Positions 24,839 to 35,427 are shown, counted from the first letter of the stretch. The stretch: DNA of 64,000 nucleotides from Monoplex corrugatus (GCA_030674185.1 JAPXFY010000031.1:1033479-1097478); one strand, 5' to 3'. Notes: generated from the letters alone by a model not told the origin. Numbers and translations: made by a program.

Positions 24839-25329
24839 TGTCTGACATTGACAGTCTGCCATTGACAGAACGTGCAGCAATGACAAAATTCACCCCAGGT
24901 TGAGACAACCTTCTAGAACAGAAGTGTCTTCTGTTTTTCCTGATATACAGCCATCAGTGGAATCATGCCACTTTCACTTCCTAGTCTCTGTCTCTCTTCC
25001 CTTGTAGAACTCAGCTGAGAGTGAGTTATGTTGTACATGTAGACGGGACACAGAAACTTGAAGTGTTGATCATGTCCCCCACCCCCTGTGTCACGTGATG
25101 AGTGTTGTTCTACATGTGATAAACAACACCACATCTTGTCTGACACGAGGCAGAAAGGTCATCATAAAAGCACTAGCAATAAAGTGGTTTACAGATTCTG
25201 ATTGTCAATTCGTTTTATTTCTTACGTTTAAATGGCGTGCCTTGATGTATTAACAACATTTTATATGACAGCTTTTCAGTGATTTTCATATGAAATATAT
25301 TATAAATTGGCTTTTCTGTAATTTTTGGG
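24839..25329. other. No gene seen
   Basis: Unique sequence. An inverted pair around ATGTTGTACATGTAG is too short to call. Confidence 0.5.
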
Positions 25330-25484
25330 CAACAAGTGATAATCATACATTTACAATAGAGTTACTGGGTCAGGGCTGGTTGAAGCCAAAGAAGCCCAAC
25401 TGATTTTTGAAGGGGCTGATGGGGATTTGAACCCACAACCTCCCATTCGGTAGTCCATTGTTCTAAACGCTATATCATGGCAAC
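25330..25484 (-). mobile_element. tRNA-derived SINE
   Basis: Minus strand: GCCATGATATAGCGTTTAG resembles a tRNA A box (TGGCATAGTGGTTAG type). GTGGGTTCAAATCCCC at about 25420-25436 is a good B box, about 40 bp downstream. The tRNA-like head is followed by a non-tRNA body rather than ending with the acceptor arm, so it is a SINE and not a tRNA gene. Pol III would be expected to transcribe an intact copy. The acceptor stem is not well paired. Confidence 0.6.
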
Positions 25485-26019
25485 TGGTGTAAATATTAGT
25501 ATATTTTCTCAATCCAAAGAGATGAAAAGCAGGCCTGTATACCATGCAAAAGTAAAAACAGGCATTCTAATTCTATGTTTTCAAACACGTCTTCCATGAA
25601 TTGCATATAATCTTCTGATTCCACAGCACATGAGTGTGTCTTCTCAACTTCAACAACCTCTTTAGTTACATGGTAGTGAGAGTAATGGCAAAGAAGACAG
25701 TGATTCCTGTCGTCAACATAAGAACAGTTCGTCGTGTACACAGTAAGTTGACACGACGTGGCCACACAACAGACATTGCTCTGTGTATACTTTAAAAATT
25801 ACCAACAACTGATCGTACCTCCTCCTGTGTATAGCCACGTGATAACTTTGCACACAACAGAATGTTTTATGTCTATGTTGAATTTAAATAGACAGTACAC
25901 ACAGTCTGACAATGTAGTGGTGTTCGTAAAGGTCGTTGACAATGGATTCTCCTGGCTTCATTCTTTGCATGATGATGATGGTCATGGTGTTTTTGAAGTT
26001 TTTGAGAAGTATGACAGGG
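25485..26019. other. No gene seen
   Basis: Unique sequence; no supported gene. Confidence 0.5.
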
Positions 26020-26285
26020 CACCCTCATGATGATTTCGTTGTAAAGTGAAAACAAATCTGACGACAGAACACACCACTGCCTAATCCTTCTTTTGATATT
26101 TTGGAAAGAACATGTATCGTTTTCTGTTGTCATTGCTGCTGTTTGTTCCCAAAAAAAACTGATTATTCCTAGATCTTTTCCATCAACATTGAGCCTTTCA
26201 AACTGATTGATCAGTTCATGTCCTACCAGGTCAAAAGCCTTGATATAATCAACAAAACAAACATAAATCCTTATTCAATTCGATT
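26020..26285 (-). pseudogene. RTE-like RT fragment (LINE C relative)
   Basis: Closely parallels 51,345-51,600. Shared stretches include GTAAAGTGAAAACA, TTTTGATATTTTG, GCTGTTTGTTCCCA, GATCTTTTCCATCAACATTG and GTCAAAAGCCTTG. This covers the KAFD motif and the stretch after it, minus strand, with small indels. Isolated, no other LINE parts nearby. Confidence 0.75.
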
Positions 26286-26745
26286 GATGTCGCCTTTGTC
26301 AGGTGGAGTGACAGGAGATATGGGTGACTGTGACTCCTCTGAGTACTATGCTAAATGACAAATGGCAGGAACTGAAAAAAAACAAACGTCGACCACATTG
26401 ATCACCAGATGTGACCTGACAATGTAGACAACAACTTAAAATAAAATTGTTTTTTTGTGGTTACAATCAGGGACATCCTGTTGCCTCAGTGCAGCACTAT
26501 TCTCTCTCTGTCCCCTTTTTCCTGCCTGCACACACCTGTCTACCTGTTAGAGCTGAGTCTCAAACAGAATGTTGCCAGGGGTAAAGCTTTTGTTGCCATA
26601 TGATCTTGGTCTATAACCAGTTGCATGCTGCACATAGGACAGCAGTTCACTGATCTAAGACTAGCACCCAGACAACTACTGAAAGTCTGGTGGAGGGGGT
26701 GGGGAAGAAAATTCCTGGTCAACCAAGGAACGACAAACATAAATA
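26286..26745. other. No gene seen
   Basis: Unique sequence. Confidence 0.5.
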
Positions 26746-26762
26746 TATATATATATATATAC

Positions 26763-26839
<77 letters not shown>

Positions 26840-26876
26840 GTGTGTGTGTGTGTGTATGTGTGTTGTGTTGTGTTGT
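26746..26876. repeat. (AT)n(GT)n compound microsatellite
   Basis: ATATAT, then about 40 GT units, then GTGTTGTGT variants. Confidence 0.95.
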
Positions 26877-27165
26877 TGTTATGGTTTTTTTGTTTGTGTG
26901 TGAACATTGATTCACCAACAAACAACAGAGTGATTTTATGCATTCTGGAGCTGAGTGTGACTGAATGTTACACGTTTGAAGCATGTTTTGCTGTTGTCTA
27001 TAAAAAAAAAAAAGAAAATGTAGATTTTATCACTGCATGTTGTTTATGTTTGTTTACTCCCAGCAGTGACTATGAAGTTTATGCAGACATATATACATCC
27101 CATATGACGTTAGCTTACACTTTTTTTTCTTTCCGTTTATATCAAACATGTCACATCTTACATCT
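26877..27165. other. No gene seen
   Basis: Unique AT-rich sequence. Confidence 0.5.
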
Positions 27166-27184
27166 TTTTATGTCATCATCATCA

Positions 27185-28507
27185 TCATTCTCCTGCCCGT
27201 GATGGGCGTAGAGGAGAGATGAGAGACACTCTTGAAGCCAGCCGTCGCCAACCGGTCCTGTCCTCCGCCTGTCGCACCAGCGTGGGGCCATCCAACCTGG
27301 TCCATTCTTTGATGTTGTCCATCCAGCATTTGGCTTGTCGTCCCCTTCGTCTGCCGCCTCCCAGTGTACCCTGGAGGACCGTTTTGGGCAGTGAGTTGTG
27401 GCGTGTGACATGCCCGAACCACGACAGCTTCCTGTTCTTGACTGTTGCCAGGAGGGGTTCTTGTGGGCCTGCGAGTGTTGTTATTTGGCTCCACACAAAG
27501 TCGTTTGTCTTCCGATCTTGCCAAGAGATCCCGAGCAAGCGCCTGAAGCATTTAGTTTCAAACGTCTGGATTCTCTTGGTGGTCTCTGCTGTCATGGTCC
27601 AGCTCTCGCATCCATACAGCAGGATGGGGAGCACCAGGGACTTGTACAGCTTCATCTTCGATGGAAAGCCGATCTCTCTGCTCTTCCAGATCTTGTTTAG
27701 CTTTACCATTGCTGCTGTTGCGATCGCTAGTCTGGTCTTGATTTCTGTTGTAGAGCGACCGTCTTTGGTGAGAGTGGCGCCAAGGTATTTGAAAGCGTCC
27801 ACTTCTTCAAGCTGTTGCCCGTTCATGTAGATTTCAGCATGGGTGTTGGTTGTGCTGTTGACCAGGACTTTGCTTTTTTCTGTGCTCACTTCCATTCCGT
27901 GTGCACCTGCACTTTCTTCCAGTCTCATGGTCAGGTCTTGTAGTTCTTCGTTGCTGCCTCCCATCAGGTCGATGTCATCTGCGAACCTCAGGTTGTTGAT
28001 GGTTCTTCCTCCGATGGAGACAGTGGAGTGGAAGTCATGGAGGGCTTCACGCATGATGTTCTCCAGGAAGAGATTGAACAGCACGGGAGAGAGTAGGCAG
28101 CCTTGACGGACTCCAACTGTGGTCTTGAAGTAGTCCCCTATCTGGTTGTTGAGGAGAACTGCGCTGCTGGCAGTGTTATACAGCGCCTGGATGGTTTGGA
28201 CGAGACCTTCCTCTATGCCAAACTTTCTTAGCACCTGCCACAAACCCTTATGCCACACCCTGTCGAATGCTTTTTTAAAGTCTATGAAGTTGTGGAACAG
28301 GTCTCTCTGATGCTGCAGATGTTTCTCCATCATTATCCGGCAGGTGAAGATCTGTTCTACTGTGCTTCTGCCCGCCCTAAATCCAGCTTGTTCTTCCGCA
28401 AGGTGTTCTTCCGCTTCTTTCTTCAGTCGATTCAATATGACTCTGAGCATGATCTTGCTGGTGTGGCTAATGAGACTTATTGTTCTGTAGTTCTGGCATT
28501 GGCGCAT
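27185..28507 (-). CDS. LINE B reverse transcriptase (intact domain)
   Basis: 440 codons. NYRTISLISHTSKIML is followed by FIDFKKAFDRVWH with catalytic Asp76, GVRQGCLLSPVLFNLF, LRFADDIDL with Asp177/178, FKYLGATLT, then LYGCESWTM and WFGHVTRHN of the C-terminal region. This fits RTE/BovB. The enzyme copies the element's RNA at the nicked target. It lacks its own start context, because in the intact element it is fused to the endonuclease. Confidence 0.88.
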   Translation of the reverse strand: MRQCQNYRTISLISHTSKIMLRVILNRLKKEAEEHLAEEQAGFRAGRSTVEQIFTCRIMMEKHLQHQRDLFHNFIDFKKAFDRVWHKGLWQVLRKFGIEEGLVQTIQALYNTASSAVLLNNQIGDYFKTTVGVRQGCLLSPVLFNLFLENIMREALHDFHSTVSIGGRTINNLRFADDIDLMGGSNEELQDLTMRLEESAGAHGMEVSTEKSKVLVNSTTNTHAEIYMNGQQLEEVDAFKYLGATLTKDGRSTTEIKTRLAIATAAMVKLNKIWKSREIGFPSKMKLYKSLVLPILLYGCESWTMTAETTKRIQTFETKCFRRLLGISWQDRKTNDFVWSQITTLAGPQEPLLATVKNRKLSWFGHVTRHNSLPKTVLQGTLGGGRRRGRQAKCWMDNIKEWTRLDGPTLVRQAEDRTGWRRLASRVSLISPLRPSRAGE

Positions 28508-29006
28508 ATTTCCCTTTTTGGGCAGGGGGATGATGAGTGATAGTCCATTCTGTGGGCCACTGTTTTGTCTTCCAGATCTTCTGACAAATCGATGTTACAC
28601 GAGTGACCAAATCATTCCCTCCATGTTTGAGCAGCTCTGCTGGGATATTGTCTGCTCCAGGTGATTTCCCTGCTGGTAGGCTGCGGATGGCTTCTTCCAC
28701 TTCTTCTCTCATCACTGGTAGCGGTGAGGATTCCCTCAATGGTGTTGAGTCCCCCTGAAACAAACTGTCATCTGGCTGTATTGGGTAGTTGTATAGTTCT
28801 TGGCAGTACTGCGTCCATCTGTTCAGAACAGCGGAGCTTTCTGTCAGCAGCTCGCCTGAGGTATCCTCGATGACTGACGATCTGTTTTGCTGCGTCTTGG
28901 TAAGGTTTTTCAGTGTGGTGAAGGCATGTTTGCTGTTTCCTTTTTTCATGCCTTTCTCGATGTTCCAGTGTGAACTGGTTGTTGATCCATTGTTCTTTGG
29001 CTTCAA
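28467..29006 (-). pseudogene. LINE B linker and first RT motifs, shifted frame
   Basis: Overlaps the endonuclease frame, then continues with AVLNRWTQYCQELYNYPIQ and RSLPAGKSPGADNIPAELLK, the segment before the RT palm. It ends where the RT frame begins. The two frame changes bounding it are the only visible lesions in LINE B. Confidence 0.75.
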
Positions 29007-30384
29007 TCATTTTCTTCTTTACAAGGTTGTTGGTTTTACGATACTGTGCGGCTTCTTCAGGGCTGGAGTTTTTCGTCTTCTTCAGTGATCTTCTGTTGTC
29101 GCAGAGGTCAAGGATGTCATTTGAGAACCATGCTTGGTGTTTCTTCCTCTGTCGCCCCAGTACCTCCTCTGCTGTTTCGCGGACTGCCTCACCAAAGTTG
29201 TTTGTGAGGTCGTTGATGTCGCTGTCCAGGAAGTTGAGTGCCGCGAACCGCCCCCCGAGCTGTGCCTGGAATGCCTCTTCTATCTCTGGATCTTTTAGCT
29301 TTTCCAGGTCAAACTTGATGCGTGGCTGCGCAGCTTGGTACTTCTTTTTCAATTTGATCTTCATTGTGAGCAGCACGAGGTCGTGGTCGCTGCCTATATC
29401 AGCTCCAGGGTATGTCCTCGTCTTTGCTTTATTAATGCTTGATTTGAAGCGCCGCGGTGTGAGGACAAAGTCGATCTGGTTGTGAGTCTTTCCGTTTGGC
29501 GCATGCCAGGTTGTTCTTCTTGACAGTTTGTGGGGGTAGAGGTTGGCAATGGTGAGCCGTTGGGTGCAGGCAAACTCCAGAAGGCGAAGTCCCCTGTCAT
29601 TAGTTTCCCCTGTGCCAAATTGACCCACTGTTCCAGCCCAGTTTTTGTAGGCATCTGGGCCGACTTTGGCGTTGAAGTCCCCCTGAACTATGATGATGTC
29701 TTTCCTGGGGGCTTTTCCGATGGTGTCTTCTATTTTCTCATAGAATTTTTCAACCACCTGGTCTTCGTGGCTGGTAGTTGGAGCATACACTTGTATGATG
29801 GTGATGTTCTTTGGTTTGGCTGACACCCGAATGCTGATGATTCTGCTGTTGACAGGCGTGCAGCTCATGATGCATCCAATGACTTCTTTGCGTACGATGA
29901 AAGCTACGCCATTTTCATGTAGTGACTCTTTGCCACTGTACCACATCTTGTGTCCTTCCTCTGTGATTGCTTCTCCGAAGCCTGTCCATCTTACTTCCGA
30001 TATACCCACAATGTCCCATTGGTAGCGTCTCAGCTCGTGTTCTAGTTCTTTTACTTTGCCGCACTGATGGAGTGTACGGACATTCCAGGTTCCAATGGTA
30101 GCATTTTCCGTTGGCAGTTTGAATGATGTCTTTGCCCCAGTAGCTGACTTTTCACTTCCACCCTGGTGCTTGTCAGTGGTAAGCGGGTCGTTTGTAACCC
30201 GGGCCCCGACCGATCCGGTATGTTGTTGGCTATAGTGTCTCTCATATCTTTTCTGTGGGCTTAGGTTAATCCTTGGTGGCGCCAATCCCCTCTCCAAGTC
30301 TCCTGCTGTGACAGGTAGTACTGGGCTACAGCTTGCCAGTAGCAGACCTATTTGTCTGACCTGACTTTTTATGTACAGTAACAT
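28768..30384 (-). CDS. LINE B APE endonuclease (intact domain)
   Basis: 538 open codons. The endonuclease starts at ATIGTWNVRTL (Asn101). It continues through GISEVRW (Glu130), VQGDFNAKVG (Asp236, Asn238), QIDFVLT (Asp305) and GSDHDLV (Ser332-Asp333-His334), so every catalytic position is present. Its role is first-strand nicking of target DNA. The first ~95 residues look like translated leader and the true start may lie inside. Downstream the frame runs into the linker and is replaced near 28.8-29.0 kb by an overlapping frame. In annotated genomes such domains are often mislabelled craniofacial development protein 2. Confidence 0.85.
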   Translation of the reverse strand: MLLYIKSQVRQIGLLLASCSPVLPVTAGDLERGLAPPRINLSPQKRYERHYSQQHTGSVGARVTNDPLTTDKHQGGSEKSATGAKTSFKLPTENATIGTWNVRTLHQCGKVKELEHELRRYQWDIVGISEVRWTGFGEAITEEGHKMWYSGKESLHENGVAFIVRKEVIGCIMSCTPVNSRIISIRVSAKPKNITIIQVYAPTTSHEDQVVEKFYEKIEDTIGKAPRKDIIIVQGDFNAKVGPDAYKNWAGTVGQFGTGETNDRGLRLLEFACTQRLTIANLYPHKLSRRTTWHAPNGKTHNQIDFVLTPRRFKSSINKAKTRTYPGADIGSDHDLVLLTMKIKLKKKYQAAQPRIKFDLEKLKDPEIEEAFQAQLGGRFAALNFLDSDINDLTNNFGEAVRETAEEVLGRQRKKHQAWFSNDILDLCDNRRSLKKTKNSSPEEAAQYRKTNNLVKKKMIEAKEQWINNQFTLEHRERHEKRKQQTCLHHTEKPYQDAAKQIVSHRGYLRRAADRKLRCSEQMDAVLPRTIQLPNTAR

Positions 30385-30540
30385 AAGATCAAACAGCAGT
30401 GAAATATGTCAGTTGACAACGTTTGCTATGTTGCACGAGTGTTGACAGCACGTCAGGAAAGTGTTAAACGTTTGGCCTTTCATTTGATGTATTACTTTTT
30501 TAATTAACTGAGACGTCTATAAAGGTGTTTGACCATTTTG
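30369..30540. other. No gene seen
   Basis: Unique sequence flanking LINE B. Confidence 0.5.
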
Positions 30541-30590
30541 TTTCCTAGTATCATTTAGGTCAGTCTATGATCATTATATTTCCTGGTATC
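30541..30590. repeat. 38-bp minisatellite, left remnant
   Basis: One and a half units (CCTAGTATCATTTAGGTCAG, TCTATGATCATTATATTTCC, GGTATCA) matching the array at 32.75 kb. Confidence 0.7.
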
Positions 30591-31962
30591 AGTGGGGATG
30601 CAGGGGACTCCTTTTAAATAGCATCCCCACCTTCGGGAAGTTCTGTGCAAGAAATGTGTTCTTTTCTGTCACTCTCTTTGTTTCTTCCTTCATCTTTTGC
30701 TTTATCTCATCTATTCCTATCATTTTCTGCCTTGCTGGTCTATTCACCTGTACGTGTTTTATAGTCTTACATACTTTCTCATTGGATTGATAATTGGCTA
30801 CACATAAGGCAAGGTTCCCTAGTTTCCTAGTGTCATGTCAGTTTTGTTCATCTTTTTATTTTTTTCCCTTTTCTTCTCGTTTGGAGACAGGGGTGTATGC
30901 TTGGGTCACTTGTGTGTGTGTATTTTTGCGTGCTTTTGCACGGAGATTGTGAACAGCTCTGTCAACTTGTGTTGTGGCCTAAGATATGTTTTATGTGGGT
31001 CTGGTGTGTGCAAATTTTGTGTGTTTTGGGTGCTGTTTTTGTGAATATTTTTTTCTGTCAACTTGCGTTGGTGGGCTAAATCAGGGATTACCTAGTACCC
31101 GTGTGTATAGATTTTTGCGTGTTTTGTTGGGCTGTGTTCTGTGAACAGGGTTCTGAGAACTTGTTGTGTTGGCGGTAGAGCAAAGGAGTGGTTAGTTGGT
31201 GTGGGGCCTCCCTTCTGCAACAGATGGTTTGCAGTTAGGGGGTGGGGTCTGGCCAGTTTCTGGTCAGAAAAGTTTATGTTTGTGAAGATGCTAAGTTTTG
31301 TTGTGTTTTATGTTGTAAAGAGTTGGAGTTTGTTGTCCTTCTGCTTCAGACGGTTTGCAGTTGGGAGGATAGGGCCAGTTGCTGGTCAGAGTTGTTAGTT
31401 TAGTTGATGTTGTGTGCCCCTTCTGCTTCAGTCGGTTTGCAGTTGGGAGGAGTTCATGTCCTAGAAGTGGGTAGAGGTCTGTGTCTTTGGCATGCAACCA
31501 GGAGTGACTCGACGTCTGTATTTTACTTCTGCTACAGACGGTATGTGGCGGGTGCAGTGGTCAGTCATTGTTTTGTTGGTCTGTGTAGTTGTGTGAAGTT
31601 TGTAGGGGTCTATGTGTCTTTGGTATGCAACCAGGAGTGACTGGACGCCTGTATTTTTCCTCTGCCACAGACGGTATGCGGTGGGTGCAGCGGTCAGTCA
31701 TTTTATTGTCGGTCTGTGTAGTTGTGTGAAGTTTGTAGGAGTCTATGTGTGGCGCCTGTTATTTTTTCCTCTGCTACAGATGGTATGAAGTGGGTGCATT
31801 GGTCAGTCACTCCAATTTTGTCAACATTGTCATGTGAGAGTATAGTGTATAGGTGTCATTGTCAGGCATGTATCCAGCAGTGAATAGTCGTCTACTCTCC
31901 TTTGCTGCTGTTGATGTGTAGTTTGGTGGCTAGATTGGTGTTGGTAGCTGGGTTCATTGACA

Positions 31963-31975
31963 TATTTATAAATAA
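31963..31975 (+). promoter_or_regulatory. TATA-like box
   Basis: TATTTATAAATAA, about 65-100 bp before the GC-rich open segment and just after the reiterated 125-bp repeats. Position and order suggest a promoter of the inserted element. Confidence 0.35.
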
Positions 31976-32041
31976 TGAGTTTTGCTGCCGTGTCCAATCA
32001 TAGCTGTTTGTCTAACTACAGGTCAGTAATGGAGGTCGTAT

Positions 32042-32380
32042 TCAGAGTTTCGCCAGCGTGAGGGGAGAAGATCACCCGTGTCCTGTGCCAGTCGTCGTTG
32101 CTGTCCTTGCGGTCCTGGCTCTACGAGGAGGTGCACGAGTCCGAGCTCCGGCAACGTTACGATCGTCCGAGGCAGGTGCGACCGGAGGGGCTTCTATGGC
32201 TGCGTCTTCCGGCAAGATCGGCGGTACTCCCACGCCACGAGCCTACGACCCAGCAGTTCTACTCGGCTCGTTTTCTTGGAGCCGCCCTCCACAGGACTCC
32301 ACGTCTGCTGCAGTGACTCGTTGATGATTAGTTACCCTAGATCGGAACACCCTATGGACCAAAATCTTCGTATGGACTGA
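32042..32380 (+). other. GC-rich open segment, possible short exon
   Basis: Much more GC-rich than its surroundings, and all three plus-strand frames are open for 220-330 bases. One frame is Cys-rich (SCASRRCCPCGPGS, GRCDRRGFYGCVF), another is hydrophobic near its start (VVVAVLAVLAL). TTTGTCTAACTACAG just upstream could be a splice acceptor. No family recognised, and I cannot choose a frame. Confidence 0.3.
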
Positions 32381-32627
32381 AACCTTGCTGTGAGTGTGTG
32401 TGTTTTGCTATGCTTCTAAGTGAATTCCGTTGTTTGAAGATTTGAAATGTATGCAAATGCTGGTATTTTGGGGTGCCACGTATAGCAAATGCTTCTAAGT
32501 TATTTCCGTTGTTTTGAAGATGTGAAATGTATGTAAATGTTGGTTTTGTGGTGCCACCCCTAGTTATGGTATATTTACATATGTGAATTGTGTGAATGAT
32601 GCTTCATGTTGTCTTGTTTGTCTGTAA

Positions 32628-32633
32628 TAAAAT
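32628..32633 (+). terminator. Poly(A) signal AATAAA
   Basis: AATAAA followed within about 20 bases by TGTAACTGTAATG, about 250 bp after the last stop of the open segment. Confidence 0.35.
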
Positions 32634-32756
32634 TTGTGTAACTGTAATGCGTCCAAGGATTTCCTTGTTTATTCATAAACGGGTGTGTTATAGTTGATAG
32701 GTCTGTTTCTCTGTCTTTCCCCTCTAGTTCAAGCCTTAGTGAGCTTGACACCTATA

Positions 32757-33080
32757 GTATCACTTTGGTCAGTCATCATGATCATTTGGTTTTTCATAGT
32801 ATCAATTTGGTCCAGTCTCTGATCATTTGGTTTTCTAGTATCATTTAGGTCAGTCTCTGATCATTTGGTTTTCTAGTATCATTTAGGTCAGTCTCTGATC
32901 ATTTGGTTTTCTAGTATCATTTAGGTCAGTCTCTGATCATTTGGTTTTCTAGTATCATTTAGGTCAGTCTCTGATCATTTTTTCCTGGTATTCATTTAGG
33001 TTAATCTCTGATCATTTGGTTTTCTAGTATCATTTAGGTCAGTCTCTGATCATTTTTTCCTGGTATCATTTAGGTCAGTC
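32757..33080. repeat. 38-bp minisatellite, main part
   Basis: About eight units of CTAGTATCATTTAGGTCAGT + CTCTGATCATTTGGTTTT, the first ones degenerate. Each holds TGATCA. Confidence 0.9.
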
Positions 33081-33912
33081 TCAGCATTGCGTTTCAGTGC
33101 TTACCTACTTTATTAGTTTGGTCAGAATGTTAACGATAGATCAGTTGGTTAAAAAAAAGTCGAATTGTGATTGGCTCTGTTTATTGCTTCAGCTTTCTGC
33201 CAGCTTCAAGCACAGCACGTTTTGTGAACAGAACCTCTCAAAGATTGGATGAGGTCTGGCACTACTCGCTTTACCTGAGTAGTAAGTACGTGATTTATGG
33301 ATCCTTTCCCTTGACAGGTAAGTCTACTTTGTTTTGAAAATGCCCATCAAATTCTGTACACAATCGGTCATATTCCCCAAAAAACTCACTGACCACACAC
33401 ACCCTCACGTTCCAGAGTTTTAAAGCCTACCATGTTGCTCATAGTTATTGACTTTATTTCCTTACTGTACAGGATCAACTTCGTGTAGTCCACTGTGTAA
33501 TCGTCCAGGTTGACCAGGTGGTGCGTTGTCTACATGTACATGTGGTACAGTGGGCACACCAGGCATCTCATCTTCTTTGTGTAAGTGACAGGCCATCTTC
33601 CTCTGTGGCATTGTGCTGACTTGTTCCACAGCCCCAGCAGTTTAAAACGTAGATAGAGACATCCAGTCATCATATCCAACGCCATTTGATCCTGACTAAA
33701 CGTTGCTGTTAACTCTGCAACCAATATAAACTACACAATAACTCTTACAATACGCCATATAATATTGTAATTCCATGCATTCTCGTAGTTGACACTTTAC
33801 AACGCTATATTACCTATTCGCCACACACCACATTGAATGGAACAAATGTGTTAAGAAGAATTTCTTTGATCCAAAACAAGTGTGACCGCCCGCGCCCAAG
33901 CAAACACAAACC
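33081..33912. other. No gene seen
   Basis: Unique sequence. The last ~45 bp (ATCCAAAACAAGTGTGACCG) are inverted relative to the flank of the fold-back copy at 1.2 kb, so the element may begin near 33,867. Confidence 0.5.
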
Positions 33913-34231
33913 AGAAGAACAAGAAAACCAATATAAGCGCGTATCCAACGAGACAAAACAAAACAAGCGCAAATTTTCGGCCAACTAGCCTTTGTCAAGC
34001 GCGAACGCACGGTCACGAGCAGATCACAGACACCAAACAATGGATAATAAAAACGGGACTAAAAACTTCCCTGCCGCCTCGTCCAGTGGGTTTTTTATTA
34101 TCCATTGTTTGGTGTCTGTGATCTGTTCGTGACCGTGCGTTCGCGCTTGACAAAGGCTATTGGCCGAAAATTTGCTCTTGTTTTGTTTTGTCTCGTTGGA
34201 TACGCGCTTATATTGGTTTTCTTGTTCTTCT
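33913..34231. mobile_element. Near-perfect fold-back element
   Basis: Arms 33,913-34,053 and 34,092-34,231 are inverted copies of about 140 bp with only a few differences, separated by a 38-bp loop. Arms begin GAAGAACAAGAAAACCAATA and contain AAATTTTCGGCCAACTAGCC and CCAAACAATGGATAATAAAA. No protein is encoded. The same core occurs at 1,040, so this is a dispersed non-autonomous family. A transcript would form a long hairpin. Confidence 0.9.
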
Positions 34232-34704
34232 AGTTCAAGAATTACTTTATTAATTAACGTGGGTTGCAGACGTTAGATACACATGGTGCACCGAATGACA
34301 ATAATTGACAGCAGGCAGACACTCATCCCGATCAACAACTTCAATCGCACTGAAATGGTCATTCAAGCACTAAACTAACTCCTGTAACGACCAATCACAT
34401 CTAGCATCAAACTTACTCTAGACAACAGATCTTTACAGTATTTATATTCTTTGGGATACTTAAAAAGTAGAAGTGACCATTATTGCCCACATCTTTCAAA
34501 CCAAAATATATAGACAGCTTAGGACCATAAATGCTATCACATTAGGGCCATAAACGCTGTCAACAGCAAGATAAAGAAAGTGGATGGGGAGATATGAACA
34601 GAGATTACACAACTGTTGATTTGCCAGCTGATCACTTTTGGAATATTGATGTAGCTTCTTCTGAACGCCCTCATCTTGCTGGTTTCTACATTCATTTTGA
34701 TTTA
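34232..34704. other. No gene seen
   Basis: AT-rich unique sequence. Confidence 0.5.
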
Positions 34705-35092
34705 CACTGCTTGTGGTACAAAGCTAAAACATGGCTTACATATGTGATTTACACTGCTTGTAGTACAAAGCTAAAACATGGCTTACATATGTGATTTACA
34801 CTGCTTGTAGTACAAAGCTAAAACATGGCTTACATATGTGATTTACACTGCTTGTAGTACAAAGCTAAAACATGGCTTACATATGTGATTTACACTGCTT
34901 GTAGTACAAAGCTAAAACATGGCTTACATATGTGATTTACATGCTTGTAGTACAACTAAACATGTACATATGTGATTTACCTGCTTGTACAAGCTAATGC
35001 TTTAACATTTGATTCACAGCTGTAGTACAAGCTAAACTGTTACATAGTATTTACACTGCTTTATACAAAGCTAAACATGCTACATATGTAAA
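34705..35092. repeat. 47-bp minisatellite with decayed end
   Basis: About eight units of ACATATGTGATTTACACTGC + TTGTAGTACAAAGCTAAAAC + ATGGCTT. The first five are nearly identical. The last three lose bases steadily (34.94-35.09 kb), as if the right edge is older or poorly sequenced. Confidence 0.92.
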
Positions 35093-35427
35093 GTCAAAGT
35101 ATTCGTCCATAAAGATCCACTAAGGTACGATTTAAGTCCTGATAAACCTAAATAAATGAAATTGAAGCTGTCTGGTACTCAAGTGCAAGGATTCTGGAAC
35201 ATCGCAGGAAAACACATTTCCATCCTCACTGCGAGGCACTACTTGAAATCTATGGTCTGATTTGGCCTGTGATGCAAGAACAAATGTTTGATAACAAGCC
35301 ACCAACAGTGGTTACAGTAAAGGACATGATGGAGAAAGCCAGTGCAAATCACCATCTGGGGAAGCTAAAATCCACAAGACTATAACGTGTGCCAGTCTCA
35401 CCAGCGTGTGCGTGTGAGTGAAAAGGA
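35093..35427. other. No gene seen
   Basis: Unique sequence. Confidence 0.5.

Larger units (their letters stand above)
27166..30368 (-). mobile_element. LINE B, nearly full-length RTE/BovB-like element
   Basis: About 3.2 kb on the minus strand with a 5' leader, APE endonuclease, linker, RT, and a 3' end in (GATGAT)n at 27,166-27,187, the usual RTE tail. The leader (CAGTACTACCTGTCACAG, minus sense) is shared with LINE A. Only two frame changes were found, both in the linker, so endonuclease and RT domains are each uninterrupted. Length and order fit RTE/BovB elements, which are about 3.2 kb. Confidence 0.9.
30591..32756 (+). mobile_element. 2.2-kb insertion with promoter-like and poly(A) signals
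   Basis: This segment separates two parts of the same minisatellite and has GTATCA on both sides. That fits insertion with a short target duplication, although GTATCA is also in the repeat unit. Inside, from left to right, are a GGGGATGC...GCATCCCC hairpin and three imperfect ~125-bp repeats at about 31.50-31.80 kb (GGTATGCAACCAGGAGTGAC, CTACAGACGGTATG, GGTCAGTCATT). Then follow a TATTTATAAATAA box at 31.96 kb, a GC-rich open segment, and AATAAA at 32,628. A solo LTR or other non-autonomous element is possible. Canonical TG...CA ends are not certain. Confidence 0.4.

Noticed and set aside
24051..24903. Repetitive 264- and 279-residue proteins
   Set aside because: 60-bp period keeps frames open; no start context, splice site or domain supports either, and two frames are equally open.
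25411..25484. Functional tRNA gene
   Set aside because: A and B boxes are present but the acceptor stem does not pair and a SINE body follows.
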